The position numbers and the translations under genes are program-made. A DNA stretch of 64,000 bases, from positions 806,001 through 870,000 of the forward strand of contig NZ_AP025458.1 of assembly GCF_024347295.1 (NCBI RefSeq), given 5' to 3'. The notes under the pieces are model-generated. The model was given only the letters and a program-made list of their open reading frames with translations. It was not told the origin of the DNA and searched no databases. The stretch's first letter is position 1; each line of letters begins with the position of its first letter. Origin of the DNA: Vibrio artabrorum (lineage in GTDB: Bacteria > Pseudomonadota > Gammaproteobacteria > Enterobacterales > Vibrionaceae). This document shows positions 19,445 through 28,371 of the stretch, one piece after another.

Positions 19445-20326
19445 TTACTTACGATCGGAAAATTGGCATTGCGCTGGTTGGCTTTGTGACTGTTGAGTAA
19501 CATTGAACCCTTTCTCTTCTAATCGCTGCAAAAGGTTGCCTTCTCCAATTAGATGCAAGGCGCCAACCACGACCAAGTAGCTTCCTTTTGGGGTGAGTTT
19601 CCAATCATTGGCCGATAGTTTGTTTGCCCAGTCTATATTGCGATCAGTTAAGAATGCTTTCTCCAGTTCTGGTGACATCTCAGACAACTCTGCGAAGTCT
19701 GACAGGTTGACTAAATCACCGGCTTTCCAACTTTCAATTAGGCAATGAGCCACACGATCAGCTTGGTCAAACTCATTGAGGCTGCTGACTAACCACTCCT
19801 TACCGTCATCCTTTTGTTTTGTCATCAGATCGATTTGGAATTGAAGAGGCTCTAAACTGATCAGCGGAATATCTTGGGTGGTCGCTTTGTGGACTAGCGA
19901 GGCATCAACACCGTCGGCAGAACCATACCCCAGGTTCTTTAACTGTTGCATTTGTATCGAAAGAGAAGTTGCCCAAGGCGGTGAGATGAGCAGTTGTTGC
20001 GTCGGCATACCGAGTGATTTTGATATGTCGGTTAATAATTGCAGCTGTTCTGTATTGAGTACATCGGCAGTCGTGAGTTTATTGTGGGGATACACGATGC
20101 CATCAGACTTTCTGATGTCCGTTTCGATCACTAACCCATCACTGTTTTTTAGTGCGTCGGTGATTGCTAAAGGAAGTGGGTACATACTCTCGTCCCCAAC
20201 GTGCACCGAACCCAAAATAGTGAGAGTTACCCCCTCTTTTTTTGCCTGCCAATAAAGAGGCTCAGCGACCGCTTGCTGTGCTGAACAAGCGAGAGTGAGT
20301 AACATAAGGGACAAAAATGCGCGCAA
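19445..20326 (-). CDS. TraB/GumN family protein, exported
   Basis: A protein of about 293 residues of the TraB/GumN (YbaP-like) family, which is related to Tiki/PrgY metalloproteases. Visible hallmarks are the N-terminal GSVHVGDESMYPL, LVIETD, DGVDASLVHKA and the C-terminal VVVGALHLIGEGNLL. The start is unusual. The open frame extends to 20407 (GTG), but AAGGAG lies 6 bases before a TTG at 20326, and starting there puts a clean signal peptide (RAFLSLMLLTLACSAQQAVA) at the N-terminus. I take TTG as the start. No lipobox cysteine is placed for lipidation. Function in bacteria is unknown. Confidence 0.82.
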   Translation of the reverse strand: MRAFLSLMLLTLACSAQQAVAEPLYWQAKKEGVTLTILGSVHVGDESMYPLPLAITDALKNSDGLVIETDIRKSDGIVYPHNKLTTADVLNTEQLQLLTDISKSLGMPTQQLLISPPWATSLSIQMQQLKNLGYGSADGVDASLVHKATTQDIPLISLEPLQFQIDLMTKQKDDGKEWLVSSLNEFDQADRVAHCLIESWKAGDLVNLSDFAELSEMSPELEKAFLTDRNIDWANKLSANDWKLTPKGSYLVVVGALHLIGEGNLLQRLEEKGFNVTQQSQSQPAQCQFSDRK

Positions 20327-20498
20327 ATAAAACTCCTTAGGGAATATAAACTCGTTAAAAGAAAATTGACGGCGTTTTTTAACGGTTTTTTTTGAGGACG
20401 ATGTCACGTTGTTTGTACGAAAAGTATAACAACCTAAGCAAGCGCTTAAACCTTTCTCTCTATTAACGGCTCTATTTTATTCAATCCTTTAAAAAGAG

Positions 20499-20514
20499 TG
20501 TGATTCAATTCTCA
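20499..20514. promoter_or_regulatory. CRP-like site upstream of the chitobiase gene
   Basis: TGTGA-TTCAAT-TCTCA matches the consensus TGTGA-N6-TCACA at 9 of 10 core positions. Chitin-use genes in Vibrio are known to respond to cAMP-CRP; the link here is inferred. Confidence 0.45.
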
Positions 20515-20518
20515 ATTT

Positions 20519-20543
20519 TTACGTCAAAATAAAACTGACGTAA
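20519..20543. promoter_or_regulatory. Inverted repeat TTACGTCA-N9-TGACGTAA
   Basis: Two perfect 8-bp arms, 9 bp apart and only 4 bp from the CRP-like site. It is operator-like, but I do not recognise the regulator. Confidence 0.4.
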
Positions 20544-20728
20544 GTGTCGTTTGGCATAACTATCTGATTTTTATTTGATTAATTTTATCACTGTTTTTGG
20601 GATTTGAAGCCGATCACTGTATTTACTTAATTTAATTCACGGCAAAAAATAAGCCCATATAGTTTATTTAACTTTTGAAGCGCTCCACTTTGCTTCTTAC
20701 TCGATTTTTAAATTTATGGGTGAATACG

Positions 20729-23380
20729 ATGTTGAAGAGAAACTTACTATCGGTCGCGGTATTGGCGGGTTTGGCGGGTTGTGCGGTGACACAAGCGCCA
20801 GAACAAAAGGTGGTGAATACACTGGCTGATAACCTGGATGTGCAATACGAAATCTTGACCAACCACGGTGCAAACGAAGGCATGGCTTGTCAGGACTTAG
20901 GCGCAGAGTGGGCGTCATGCAATAAAGTTAACATGACGCTAACTAATGATGGTGAAGCGATTGACTCAAAAGATTGGGCCATCTACTTCCACAGCATTCG
21001 TCTTATCTTAGATGTTGATAATGAACAGTTTAAAATCACTCGTGTAACCGGTGACTTACACAAGCTAGAACCAACAGAAAAATTTGACGGCTTTGCGGCG
21101 GGTGAAGAAGTGATTCTTCCACTAACTAGCGAGTACTGGCAACTGTTTGAAACCGACTTTATGCCTGGCGCATTTGTAACAGCGCCAAACGCCGAACCTA
21201 AGATGATCGCTTCATTGAACACGGAAGATGTCGCGTCGTTTGTAACCGGTTTAGAAGGCAACAACCTTAAGCGTACACCGGATGACAACAACGTCATGGC
21301 GACGGCTGTTACGCGTTTCGAAAAGAATGCGGATCTAGCAACGCAAGACGTATCCACCACTTTACTACCAACGCCAATGTCGGTAGAAGCCGGTGAAGGT
21401 TCAGTCAGCATTGCTGGTGGTATTGCTCTACCTAAAGACGCATTCGATGCTGAGCAATTCGCAGCAATTGAAGAACGTGCAGATGTGGTAAACGTAGATG
21501 TGAGTGGCGACCTACCTGTGAGTGTTGCTGTTGTTCCTACTCAGTTTACGGGTGATTTAGCGAAATCTGGCGCTTATGAACTCAGCATCTCGGAAGAGGG
21601 GATTGCAATTAAAGCGTTTGATAAAACAGGCGCTTTCTACGCAGTTCAGTCTATTTTTGGCCTAATAGACAGTCAGAACGCTGAATCATTACCACAACTG
21701 TCGATCCAAGATGCGCCACGCTTTGACTACCGTGGTGTGATGGTGGATGTTGCTCGAAACTTCCACTCAAAAGATGCCATCCTAGCGACGCTGGATCAAA
21801 TGGCAGCCTACAAGATGAACAAACTGCACCTTCACTTAACGGATGATGAAGGTTGGCGTTTAGAAATCCCAGGTTTACCAGAGCTAACGGATGTGGGGTC
21901 TAATCGTTGTTTCGATTTGGAAGAGCAAAGCTGTTTACTGCCTCAGCTAGGTTCAGGTCCAACAACAGACAACTTCGGCTCTGGTTTCTTTAGTAAAGCG
22001 GATTACGTCGAGATCTTAAGCTACGCAAAAGCGCGCAGCATCGAAGTTATCCCAGAGATTGATATGCCAGCACACGCTCGTTCTGCTGTGGTATCAATGG
22101 AAGCACGTTACACTCGCCTAATGGCGGAAGGGAAAGAAGCGGAAGCGAACGAATACCGTCTGATGGATCCACAAGATACATCGAACGTGACCACGGTTCA
22201 GTTCTACGATAAGCAAAGCTTCATTAACCCATGTATGGAATCGTCGACTCACTTTGTTGATAAAGTGATCTCTGAAGTGGCAGCAATGCACCAAGAAGCG
22301 GGTGTTCCGCTAACGACTTGGCACTTTGGTGGCGATGAAGCGAAAAACATTAAGTTAGGCGCTGGCTTACAAGATATTAATGCAGAAGACAAAGTGGCAT
22401 GGAAAGGTAACATTGATTTATCTAAGCAAGATAAGCCGTTCCAACAGTCTCCACAATGTCAGAAATTAATTGTTGACGGTACAGTCAGCGATTTCGGTCA
22501 CCTGCCAAGCCACTTTGCAGAAGAGGTGTCTAAAATTGTGGCAGAGAAGGGCATTCCACACTTCCAAGCGTGGCAAGATGGCCTGAAATACAGTGAAGGT
22601 GAAGAAGCGTTTGCAACAGAAAGTACGCGCGTTAACTTCTGGGATGTTCTTTACTGGGGCGGAACTTCATCCGTTTACGACTGGTCTGCGAAAGGTTATG
22701 ACGTCATTGTTTCTAACCCAGATTACGTATACATGGATATGCCATACGAAGTAGACGCAGCAGAACGTGGTTACTACTGGGCAACGCGTGCAACCGACAC
22801 TCGTAAGATGTTTGGCTTTGCTCCAGAGAACATGCCACAAAACGCAGAAACGTCATTAGACCGCGATGGCAATGGTTTCTCTGGTAAAGGTGAGATTGAA
22901 GCGAAACCTTTCTACGGTTTATCAGCGCAACTTTGGTCTGAAACCGTACGTACCGATGAGCAGTATGAATACATGGTATTCCCACGCGTTCTTGCTGCAG
23001 CTGAGCGAGCATGGCACCGAGCGGATTGGGAAAACGACTACAAAGTGGGGGTTGAGTACTCTCAAGATACTGACTTAGTGAATAAGCAGGCTCTAAACAG
23101 TGACTTTAATCGTTTCGCGAATATTGTTGGCCAACGTGAGCTGGCTAAGCTTGAAAAGGCGGGTATCGATTACCGACTGCCAGTTCCGGGTGCAAAAGTG
23201 GTTGATGGCAAGCTTGCAATGAACGTTCAATTCCCTGGTGTAGAGCTTCAATACTCAACGGATGGTGAACATTGGCTGACTTATGATGAGCAGCAACGTC
23301 CATTGGTTTCTGGTGAAACGTACATCCGCTCCATCTCTGAAAGTGGCCAGAAAGTCAGTCGAGTGACTTCGGTTAAATAA
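20729..23380 (+). CDS. chb: Chitobiase: GH20 beta-N-acetylhexosaminidase lipoprotein
   Basis: An 883-residue enzyme that removes N-acetylglucosamine from chitobiose and chito-oligosaccharides. Both length and sequence follow the classic Vibrio harveyi chitobiase closely. The lipobox is GLAGC (Cys18). The order is an N-terminal carbohydrate-binding-like domain, a second alpha/beta domain, the TIM-barrel GH20 catalytic domain with the Asp536-Glu537 pair in WHFGGDEAKN, and a short Ig-like C-terminal domain. ATG 20729 is chosen because GGTGA precedes it and it gives a proper lipoprotein signal. It is monocistronic with a strong terminator, and a CRP-like site lies upstream. Confidence 0.96.
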   Translation: MLKRNLLSVAVLAGLAGCAVTQAPEQKVVNTLADNLDVQYEILTNHGANEGMACQDLGAEWASCNKVNMTLTNDGEAIDSKDWAIYFHSIRLILDVDNEQFKITRVTGDLHKLEPTEKFDGFAAGEEVILPLTSEYWQLFETDFMPGAFVTAPNAEPKMIASLNTEDVASFVTGLEGNNLKRTPDDNNVMATAVTRFEKNADLATQDVSTTLLPTPMSVEAGEGSVSIAGGIALPKDAFDAEQFAAIEERADVVNVDVSGDLPVSVAVVPTQFTGDLAKSGAYELSISEEGIAIKAFDKTGAFYAVQSIFGLIDSQNAESLPQLSIQDAPRFDYRGVMVDVARNFHSKDAILATLDQMAAYKMNKLHLHLTDDEGWRLEIPGLPELTDVGSNRCFDLEEQSCLLPQLGSGPTTDNFGSGFFSKADYVEILSYAKARSIEVIPEIDMPAHARSAVVSMEARYTRLMAEGKEAEANEYRLMDPQDTSNVTTVQFYDKQSFINPCMESSTHFVDKVISEVAAMHQEAGVPLTTWHFGGDEAKNIKLGAGLQDINAEDKVAWKGNIDLSKQDKPFQQSPQCQKLIVDGTVSDFGHLPSHFAEEVSKIVAEKGIPHFQAWQDGLKYSEGEEAFATESTRVNFWDVLYWGGTSSVYDWSAKGYDVIVSNPDYVYMDMPYEVDAAERGYYWATRATDTRKMFGFAPENMPQNAETSLDRDGNGFSGKGEIEAKPFYGLSAQLWSETVRTDEQYEYMVFPRVLAAAERAWHRADWENDYKVGVEYSQDTDLVNKQALNSDFNRFANIVGQRELAKLEKAGIDYRLPVPGAKVVDGKLAMNVQFPGVELQYSTDGEHWLTYDEQQRPLVSGETYIRSISESGQKVSRVTSVK

Positions 23381-23399
23381 TCAATAAGTAACATTAATA

Positions 23400-23449
23400 G
23401 AAAAGCTCTCTAGCTTTTATCTGACTTAGATAAAAAGCGGGAGCTTTTT
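23400..23449 (+). terminator. Terminator of chb
   Basis: A two-part hairpin: outer AAAAGCTC/GAGCTTTT and inner CTTTTATCT/AGATAAAAAG, followed by a T run. Confidence 0.8.
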
Positions 23450-23913
23450 CCGTCTCAGTCATGTTGGGTGTTTGTTTTAAATTGAAATACCTAGACACTG
23501 TCTTTGTTTATATCGTCAACAATGCACACAAAGTGACTTTCGTCGCAAAAGTGACGCGCTTCTCATTATTCTCATTGAAAAATAAGTCTCTCATAAAAAA
23601 CTCTAAATTCGGTGTGACTGAACCATCTTAATCCAGTTTTTTTAGCATGAAATAACGTGATCTCGATCTGTTATTTTTATCATTTAGCTTTTTATGATTT
23701 TTTTATGTTTTTAAGTGATTGTTTTTTAACGTGTAAATAACTTTTTATTTTTTTATAGTGAGAGAGATCACTCTACTTATACTTTTATTTTGAAACGCAA
23801 ATTAATTCGAGCAACATAGATTTCATGCCAGGAAGGCTATCAATTACTCAAGCGGTGAAGGTGTATGATATACCGAAGATATGCCGCTAAAAATCAAACT
23901 AAGGCAGTTTACT
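23450..23913 (+). other. Long AT-rich region upstream of the small porin gene
   Basis: A gene-free stretch of about 460 bp. It contains a CRP-like palindrome at 23757-23772 about 140 bp before the start codon, and poly-T/poly-A runs around 23690-23755. No RNA gene is recognised. Confidence 0.4.
23757..23772. promoter_or_regulatory. CRP-like palindrome
   Basis: AGTGA-GAGAGA-TCACT is a perfect inverted repeat with CRP geometry (5-6-5), differing from consensus only at the two outermost bases. Confidence 0.45.
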
Positions 23914-24570
23914 ATGAAAAAAATTATCGCTCTAAGTGCACTTTCTCTTGCTTTCGCTTCTAGTGCTTTTGCTGGTTCTTCTTACGTTACAGGTAACGTT
24001 CAATTACACTCTGATTTCCAACCAAACGTGAGTTCTACTCTAGAAGCCGGTCACACGTTTGATTCAGGTACAACGCTACTAACTGAGTTCGATGGTATTT
24101 CACTTGGTAAATACGATGATGCTGCTCTTCAGGATAAGAACATCGGGAACTCGCCATACATCACTTTAGGTGTTGAGCAAATGTACCACGTCAACGATAA
24201 CCTATGGGTTGCTATTGGTTACCACCACCTACTGAATAACGGTGAAACGGTTCAGTACCGCCCACTAGTTAAGATTGGTTACAACTTCGATAACGGTATT
24301 TCTATCAGTAACCGTACTCGTTACCACGCAATGGAAGACAGCAAAGCCGATGACCAAACTCGTTTTGATAACCGCATTGCTTACGCAGTAAATGATGAAT
24401 TATCTCTAAGCTACAACAACGTATACGTTATTAGTGATGCTGACAACACAATGGACCACGAGCTTCGTGCTACATGGACTCGCCAAGGTGTTCAACCTTA
24501 CTTTGAGTACCGTAACCAAGCTGATAATGCAAACAACGCATTCGTATTCGGTGCTTCTTACGGCTTCTAA
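23914..24570 (+). CDS. Small outer-membrane porin, KdgM-like
   Basis: A 218-residue protein with a 20-residue signal peptide (ends SSAFA, then GSSYV). The remainder is alternating beta-strand sequence rich in aromatic girdle residues, ending in the outer-membrane signature FVFGASYGF. Its size fits the 12-stranded KdgM/NanC family of acidic-oligosaccharide channels. I judge by pattern (NRTRYHAMED, NNVYVISDADNTMDHELRATW) rather than a confirmed hit. ATG 23914 has AAGG upstream; an earlier ATG at 23881 would add 11 residues before the signal. The CRP-like site suggests catabolite control. The substrate is unknown; the neighbouring chitobiase makes a sugar plausible. Confidence 0.65.
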   Translation: MKKIIALSALSLAFASSAFAGSSYVTGNVQLHSDFQPNVSSTLEAGHTFDSGTTLLTEFDGISLGKYDDAALQDKNIGNSPYITLGVEQMYHVNDNLWVAIGYHHLLNNGETVQYRPLVKIGYNFDNGISISNRTRYHAMEDSKADDQTRFDNRIAYAVNDELSLSYNNVYVISDADNTMDHELRATWTRQGVQPYFEYRNQADNANNAFVFGASYGF

Positions 24571-24733
24571 GCCGATTCACTTGGCTACTTAGTCGATAAG
24601 ATGATTAGCCAAATGAGCTTCTTAGCTAAATCGTTTTTTTGTTCAATAACGTCTTAGCTAATTAGCGAGAGGAGCATAGCGGTACTAACAGCCCGGTTGG
24701 TACCGCAAAAAATTGCTTTACTGCCCAAGACAA

Positions 24734-24779
24734 AGAGCCTAGAAAGAAAATCCGGTATTGGTTTTTCTTTCTAGGCTCT
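24734..24779. terminator. 17-bp hairpin between convergent genes
   Basis: Perfect 17-bp arms (24734-24750 with 24763-24779) and a 12-base loop in the 256-bp gap between the porin gene and the DUF411 gene. There is no long T run after it on either strand, so it is a weak or bidirectional terminator or an RNA 3' end. Confidence 0.55.
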
Positions 24780-24826
24780 ATCTTTATGGCTTCTTTAATA
24801 TTGCTTGGTGTCAGTTCTTTTGTGCT

Positions 24827-25267
24827 CTACTTTCCGTTGTAGTGGCGGTATTCAAATTTCTGACCTTGCTTATTAAACGCATACACCGAGTACTCGTCTT
24901 TCTTATCGCCATACTCCATACCTGATGATCCTATAGGCATACCCGGAACGGCTAAGCCAATCGCGTTGTTTGGTGGGTTATCTAAAAATGCTTTGACGTC
25001 TTCTGGTGAAATATGACCCTCAAATACGTAACCGTTGATCTCTGCTGTGTGGCAGGCGGTGAGTTCTGACGGTATCCCCATTTTTTGTTTGATTGGGTTC
25101 ATGTCATTATGGAGTTTCTCTGTGACATTGAAACCAGCATCTCTCATATGCTCAGTCCATTGTGTACAACAGCCGCAGTTTGGTGATTTATGGTTGATCA
25201 CATCGGTAGCTAAAGCTTGGCCTGAAATGACAGCGAGTGCCGTAAGCGTCATAAGTTTACGAATCAT
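24827..25267 (-). CDS. DUF411 periplasmic metal-binding protein (CopG-like)
   Basis: A 146-residue exported protein with signal peptide ending QALA. The DUF411 core is thioredoxin-like: [15 protein letters not shown] with three clustered cysteines, a fourth cysteine in LTACHTAEI, then [13 protein letters not shown] and [11 protein letters not shown]. Relatives bind copper in the periplasm. Its first 11 bases overlap the end of copA, so it is translated from the same mRNA. It should be copper-induced through the promoter at 28037-28067. Confidence 0.88.
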   Translation of the reverse strand: MIRKLMTLTALAVISGQALATDVINHKSPNCGCCTQWTEHMRDAGFNVTEKLHNDMNPIKQKMGIPSELTACHTAEINGYVFEGHISPEDVKAFLDNPPNNAIGLAVPGMPIGSSGMEYGDKKDEYSVYAFNKQGQKFEYRHYNGK

Positions 25268-28007
25268 GGTTAACCTCGTGAATGTGGTGTTTAGTAATAT
25301 TGGAATGAGTGGGTTTGAACAATCTCAGCCGATTGGCATTGCTGACAACAGTAATTGACGACATCGCCATTGCCGCACCTGCCACGACAGGGCTGAGCAT
25401 AAAGCCGAAAAATGGGTAAAGCACGCCGGCCGCGATGGGAATACCGAGCGAGTTGTAAATGAAGGCTCCAAACAGGTTTTGTTTCATATTTCTCACCGTC
25501 GCTTGGGATAGCTCGATCGCGTTGCTGACCGATAATGGCGATGAGTTAAGGAGTGTCATTTGTGCACTTTCGATCGCGACATCACTGCCACTGCCCATTG
25601 CGATACCTATATCTGCTTGAGCAAGAGCGGGGGCGTCGTTAATGCCGTCTCCGACCATAGCGACACTCTTATATTGCTGCTGAAGCTGAACAATGTGTTG
25701 CGCTTTCTGATCAGGAAGCACTTCCGAGATAACTTCGTCTATACCCACGATATGACCAATTGCTTGAGCTACAGAGTCGTTGTCGCCTGTTAACAGTACA
25801 GTGTGAATTCCAGCGGATTTCAGTTGAGCTATCGCCTGTTTGCTGTCTACTTTTAATGCGTCTGAAATGCCCAATATGCCTTCCAGTTTTTGGTCAATCA
25901 CGACGAAAATAGGAGTCCATGCTTGCGAGCGGCAAAGCTCGATAAAATCGGCACCAATGTCGGTATTAATGCCTAATTGGGCTAGGTATTTAAGCGAGCC
26001 AACTTGCACGTTCTTACCGTTAATCGTTGCTTGAACCCCAAGCCCTCGTTGGTTCTCAAATTGGCGGTATGGGAGAGCTGAAATGTCCAAACTCTCTGCA
26101 TATTGGCAAACGGCTTTGGCGAGTGGGTGCTCAGAACCTACTTCTACTGAGTAAGCGTAAGCCAGTAATTCTTGTTCCGTTAGATTAGAGTAAAAAGCTT
26201 GTTGGACGGTTGGTTTGCCTTGGGTTAACGTGCCTGTTTTGTCAAACACAACCGCATCAATCTTGCTGGCAGACTGTAATACATCCGCATCTTTAATAAG
26301 AACCCCAAACTCAGCCGCTTTACCCACGCCAACCGTAATCGAAAGCGGTGTCGCTAGGCCTAATGCACAAGGACAAGCGATGATCAGTACGGTGGTTGAT
26401 ACCACTAACATGTAACTGGCGCTTGGTTGCGGCCCCACAAAAAACCAAACTAAGGCGGCAACGACTGCGATTGTGACGACAACCGGAACGAAAACAGCTG
26501 AGATAGAATCGGCTAGCTTAGCAATCGCCGGTTTACTGCTTTGTGCTTGGCGTACCATCTGAATGATTCGAGCCAGCATGGTACTTGAACCAATCCCTGT
26601 CGCCTCAATGATCAGGCTACCATCACCATTTATGGTGCCAGCAGAAACGCCATCATTAATTGATTTAACGTTGGGCAGTGGTTCACCGGTCAGCATCGAT
26701 TCATCGATATAAGATTCCCCCGATACCACCACACCATCAACCGGTATTTTTTCTCCGGGTTTTACTCGAACTTGCATGCCGACTTGGATCGCTTCTACGG
26801 CGATGGTTTGATCTTTGCCATCGACGATAACCACCGCTTTTTGAGGCTGTAAGTTGATCAGGGCTTGTAACGATTTTGTGGTCCGCGCTTTGGCCTTAGC
26901 TTCAATGTAGTGCCCTAAAGAGATAAGGCCGATAATCATCGCACTGGCTTCAAAGTAAACATGACGGGATGCTTCAGGAAACCATGATGGAATCAGTACC
27001 ACCAGCATAGAATAGAACCATGCTGCGCCAGTACCTAAGGCGACCAAAGTATCCATGGTCGCGCGTTTATGCATGAGAGACTGCCAAGCATTAGTGAAGA
27101 AACTACGACCTGAGGTAGCCAGCAGTATGAAACAAACGACACCAACCAAGCCCCAAGCCAGTTGCTCGTTAAATGTAGTAATGGTCATGCTGCCGCCAAA
27201 TAGGCCCCATGCCATTAACGGAGCACCGATAACCAGCGCGCTAACGGAATTTTTTAGGAAAGCTTTTTGGGTGCGAAATTGTTGCTCTTGTTGTTTTTGT
27301 TGTTGAGTTGCCATGTCATCAACAAACTCGGCACCATAACCGGCTGATTTCACAGACTCTATTAGTGCGTTTTCGATGACGTCTCGAGTTTTTGAGGTAA
27401 AAATCAAAGCGGTTTGTTCTGCCAGGTTGATCTGAGCTTGGTCAACGAACTCGTTCTTTTTCAGTGCTTTTTCTACAGAAGAAACACAACTCGCACACGT
27501 CATTCCCTCAATCACAAGGTGATAGGTATATTGGCTAGCGGCAGGTTTAGCCGCTTTGGGTTCTACTGACGTCGGTTTTTTCGTTTCTTCTGAATCTGAA
27601 CTTGGTAAAAGCTCATCCGTGGCAGAGTCGGAGGTTGCCTGATAGCCAACACTTTCAACTACCTCAATCACTTCTGATTCTGAAAGCAGGGTCACCAGCG
27701 ATAATTCATGCTTGCTGACGGCTAGGTTTGAGGCTTGTTCGGTTTGCTCAAGAGCTTGTGTCAGTTTGTTGACACACTTACCACAGTTAAGACCTGAGAG
27801 CGAAAAATGCAGCTTATTGCCCATGCTATAACCCAGAGTCGTTAATTGCTCGCTGAGTTGAGCGTAACTAAATGGAGTCGAAATATCGATGTAGGTCGGT
27901 GATATATCATTGATCGTTGTGTTGTCGAGATCGGCAAACAATGTGCGAACTTTCTTCGCACAACCCATGCAATTTAGGCCGTTGAGCGCGGTTGTGTAAT
28001 GGTTCAT
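25257..28007 (-). CDS. copA: Copper-exporting P1B-type ATPase CopA
   Basis: A 916-residue copper efflux pump of the inner membrane. Three heavy-metal-associated domains are stacked at the N-terminus: GLNCMGC near residue 10, a degenerate GLNCGKC near 75, and GMTCASC near 170. The membrane core has the copper-selective [11 protein letters not shown], phosphorylation motif [16 protein letters not shown] and [14 protein letters not shown]. Three domains exceed the one or two usual in bacterial CopA. The start at 28007 has GGAGG seven bases upstream; the frame also extends to 28028. Confidence 0.96.
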   Translation of the reverse strand: MNHYTTALNGLNCMGCAKKVRTLFADLDNTTINDISPTYIDISTPFSYAQLSEQLTTLGYSMGNKLHFSLSGLNCGKCVNKLTQALEQTEQASNLAVSKHELSLVTLLSESEVIEVVESVGYQATSDSATDELLPSSDSEETKKPTSVEPKAAKPAASQYTYHLVIEGMTCASCVSSVEKALKKNEFVDQAQINLAEQTALIFTSKTRDVIENALIESVKSAGYGAEFVDDMATQQQKQQEQQFRTQKAFLKNSVSALVIGAPLMAWGLFGGSMTITTFNEQLAWGLVGVVCFILLATSGRSFFTNAWQSLMHKRATMDTLVALGTGAAWFYSMLVVLIPSWFPEASRHVYFEASAMIIGLISLGHYIEAKAKARTTKSLQALINLQPQKAVVIVDGKDQTIAVEAIQVGMQVRVKPGEKIPVDGVVVSGESYIDESMLTGEPLPNVKSINDGVSAGTINGDGSLIIEATGIGSSTMLARIIQMVRQAQSSKPAIAKLADSISAVFVPVVVTIAVVAALVWFFVGPQPSASYMLVVSTTVLIIACPCALGLATPLSITVGVGKAAEFGVLIKDADVLQSASKIDAVVFDKTGTLTQGKPTVQQAFYSNLTEQELLAYAYSVEVGSEHPLAKAVCQYAESLDISALPYRQFENQRGLGVQATINGKNVQVGSLKYLAQLGINTDIGADFIELCRSQAWTPIFVVIDQKLEGILGISDALKVDSKQAIAQLKSAGIHTVLLTGDNDSVAQAIGHIVGIDEVISEVLPDQKAQHIVQLQQQYKSVAMVGDGINDAPALAQADIGIAMGSGSDVAIESAQMTLLNSSPLSVSNAIELSQATVRNMKQNLFGAFIYNSLGIPIAAGVLYPFFGFMLSPVVAGAAMAMSSITVVSNANRLRLFKPTHSNITKHHIHEVNHDS

Positions 28008-28036
28008 ATCGATACCTCCAATTCTCATCTATGCCT

Positions 28037-28067
28037 AACATAAACCTTCCTGTAAGGGTAAGGTCAA
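28037..28067 (-). promoter_or_regulatory. CueR-type copper-responsive promoter of copA
   Basis: On the minus strand: TTGACC (28062-28067), a 19-bp spacer containing the dyad ACCTTAC-CC-TTACAGGAAGGT, then TATGTT (28037-28042). The over-long 19-bp spacer and dyad closely copy the E. coli copA promoter, where the MerR-family activator CueR untwists the DNA on binding Cu(I). No cueR gene lies in this window. Confidence 0.88.
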
Positions 28068-28371
28068 ACATAAATTCAAGAATTTTGTCTTAGTGGTCTA
28101 TGAAGGGGGGAGCTAAGTTTGTGGAATGGGCGAGAGTGGAAGAAAAGCATGACTATAATCGACTGGTTTCGGTTGTCGGTTTGTAGGTCGAGGCAGAATT
28201 TGACCTGTCTACACAGGCTTTCGTACAAGATAAGCGCATTAATCATTCACTACTGATTGTAGATTTAAACGTTGGTGATAAAATAGCGCCCAAAATTTAG
28301 TGATATTTGTTGATTACAGGTTTTGTAATGATGAGCACTAAAAGAATCACCTACATAATCAAGGTATTTAA
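28068..28371 (+). other. Intergenic region between copA and gltX
   Basis: A gene-free region of 300 bp. The gltX promoter is at its right end. I see no gene or structured RNA in 28080-28250. Confidence 0.4.
28257..28284 (+). promoter_or_regulatory. Probable gltX promoter
   Basis: TTGTAG (28257-28262), 16-bp spacer, TAAAAT (28279-28284), followed by AGCGCC, a GC-rich discriminator typical of translation genes. Confidence 0.55.

Larger units (their letters stand above)
20327..20728. other. Divergent intergenic region, TraB/GumN gene and chitobiase gene
   Basis: This 400-bp AT-rich region holds a CRP-like site (20499-20514) and an 8-bp inverted repeat (20519-20543). No small gene with a ribosome-binding site is evident. 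Confidence 0.4.
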
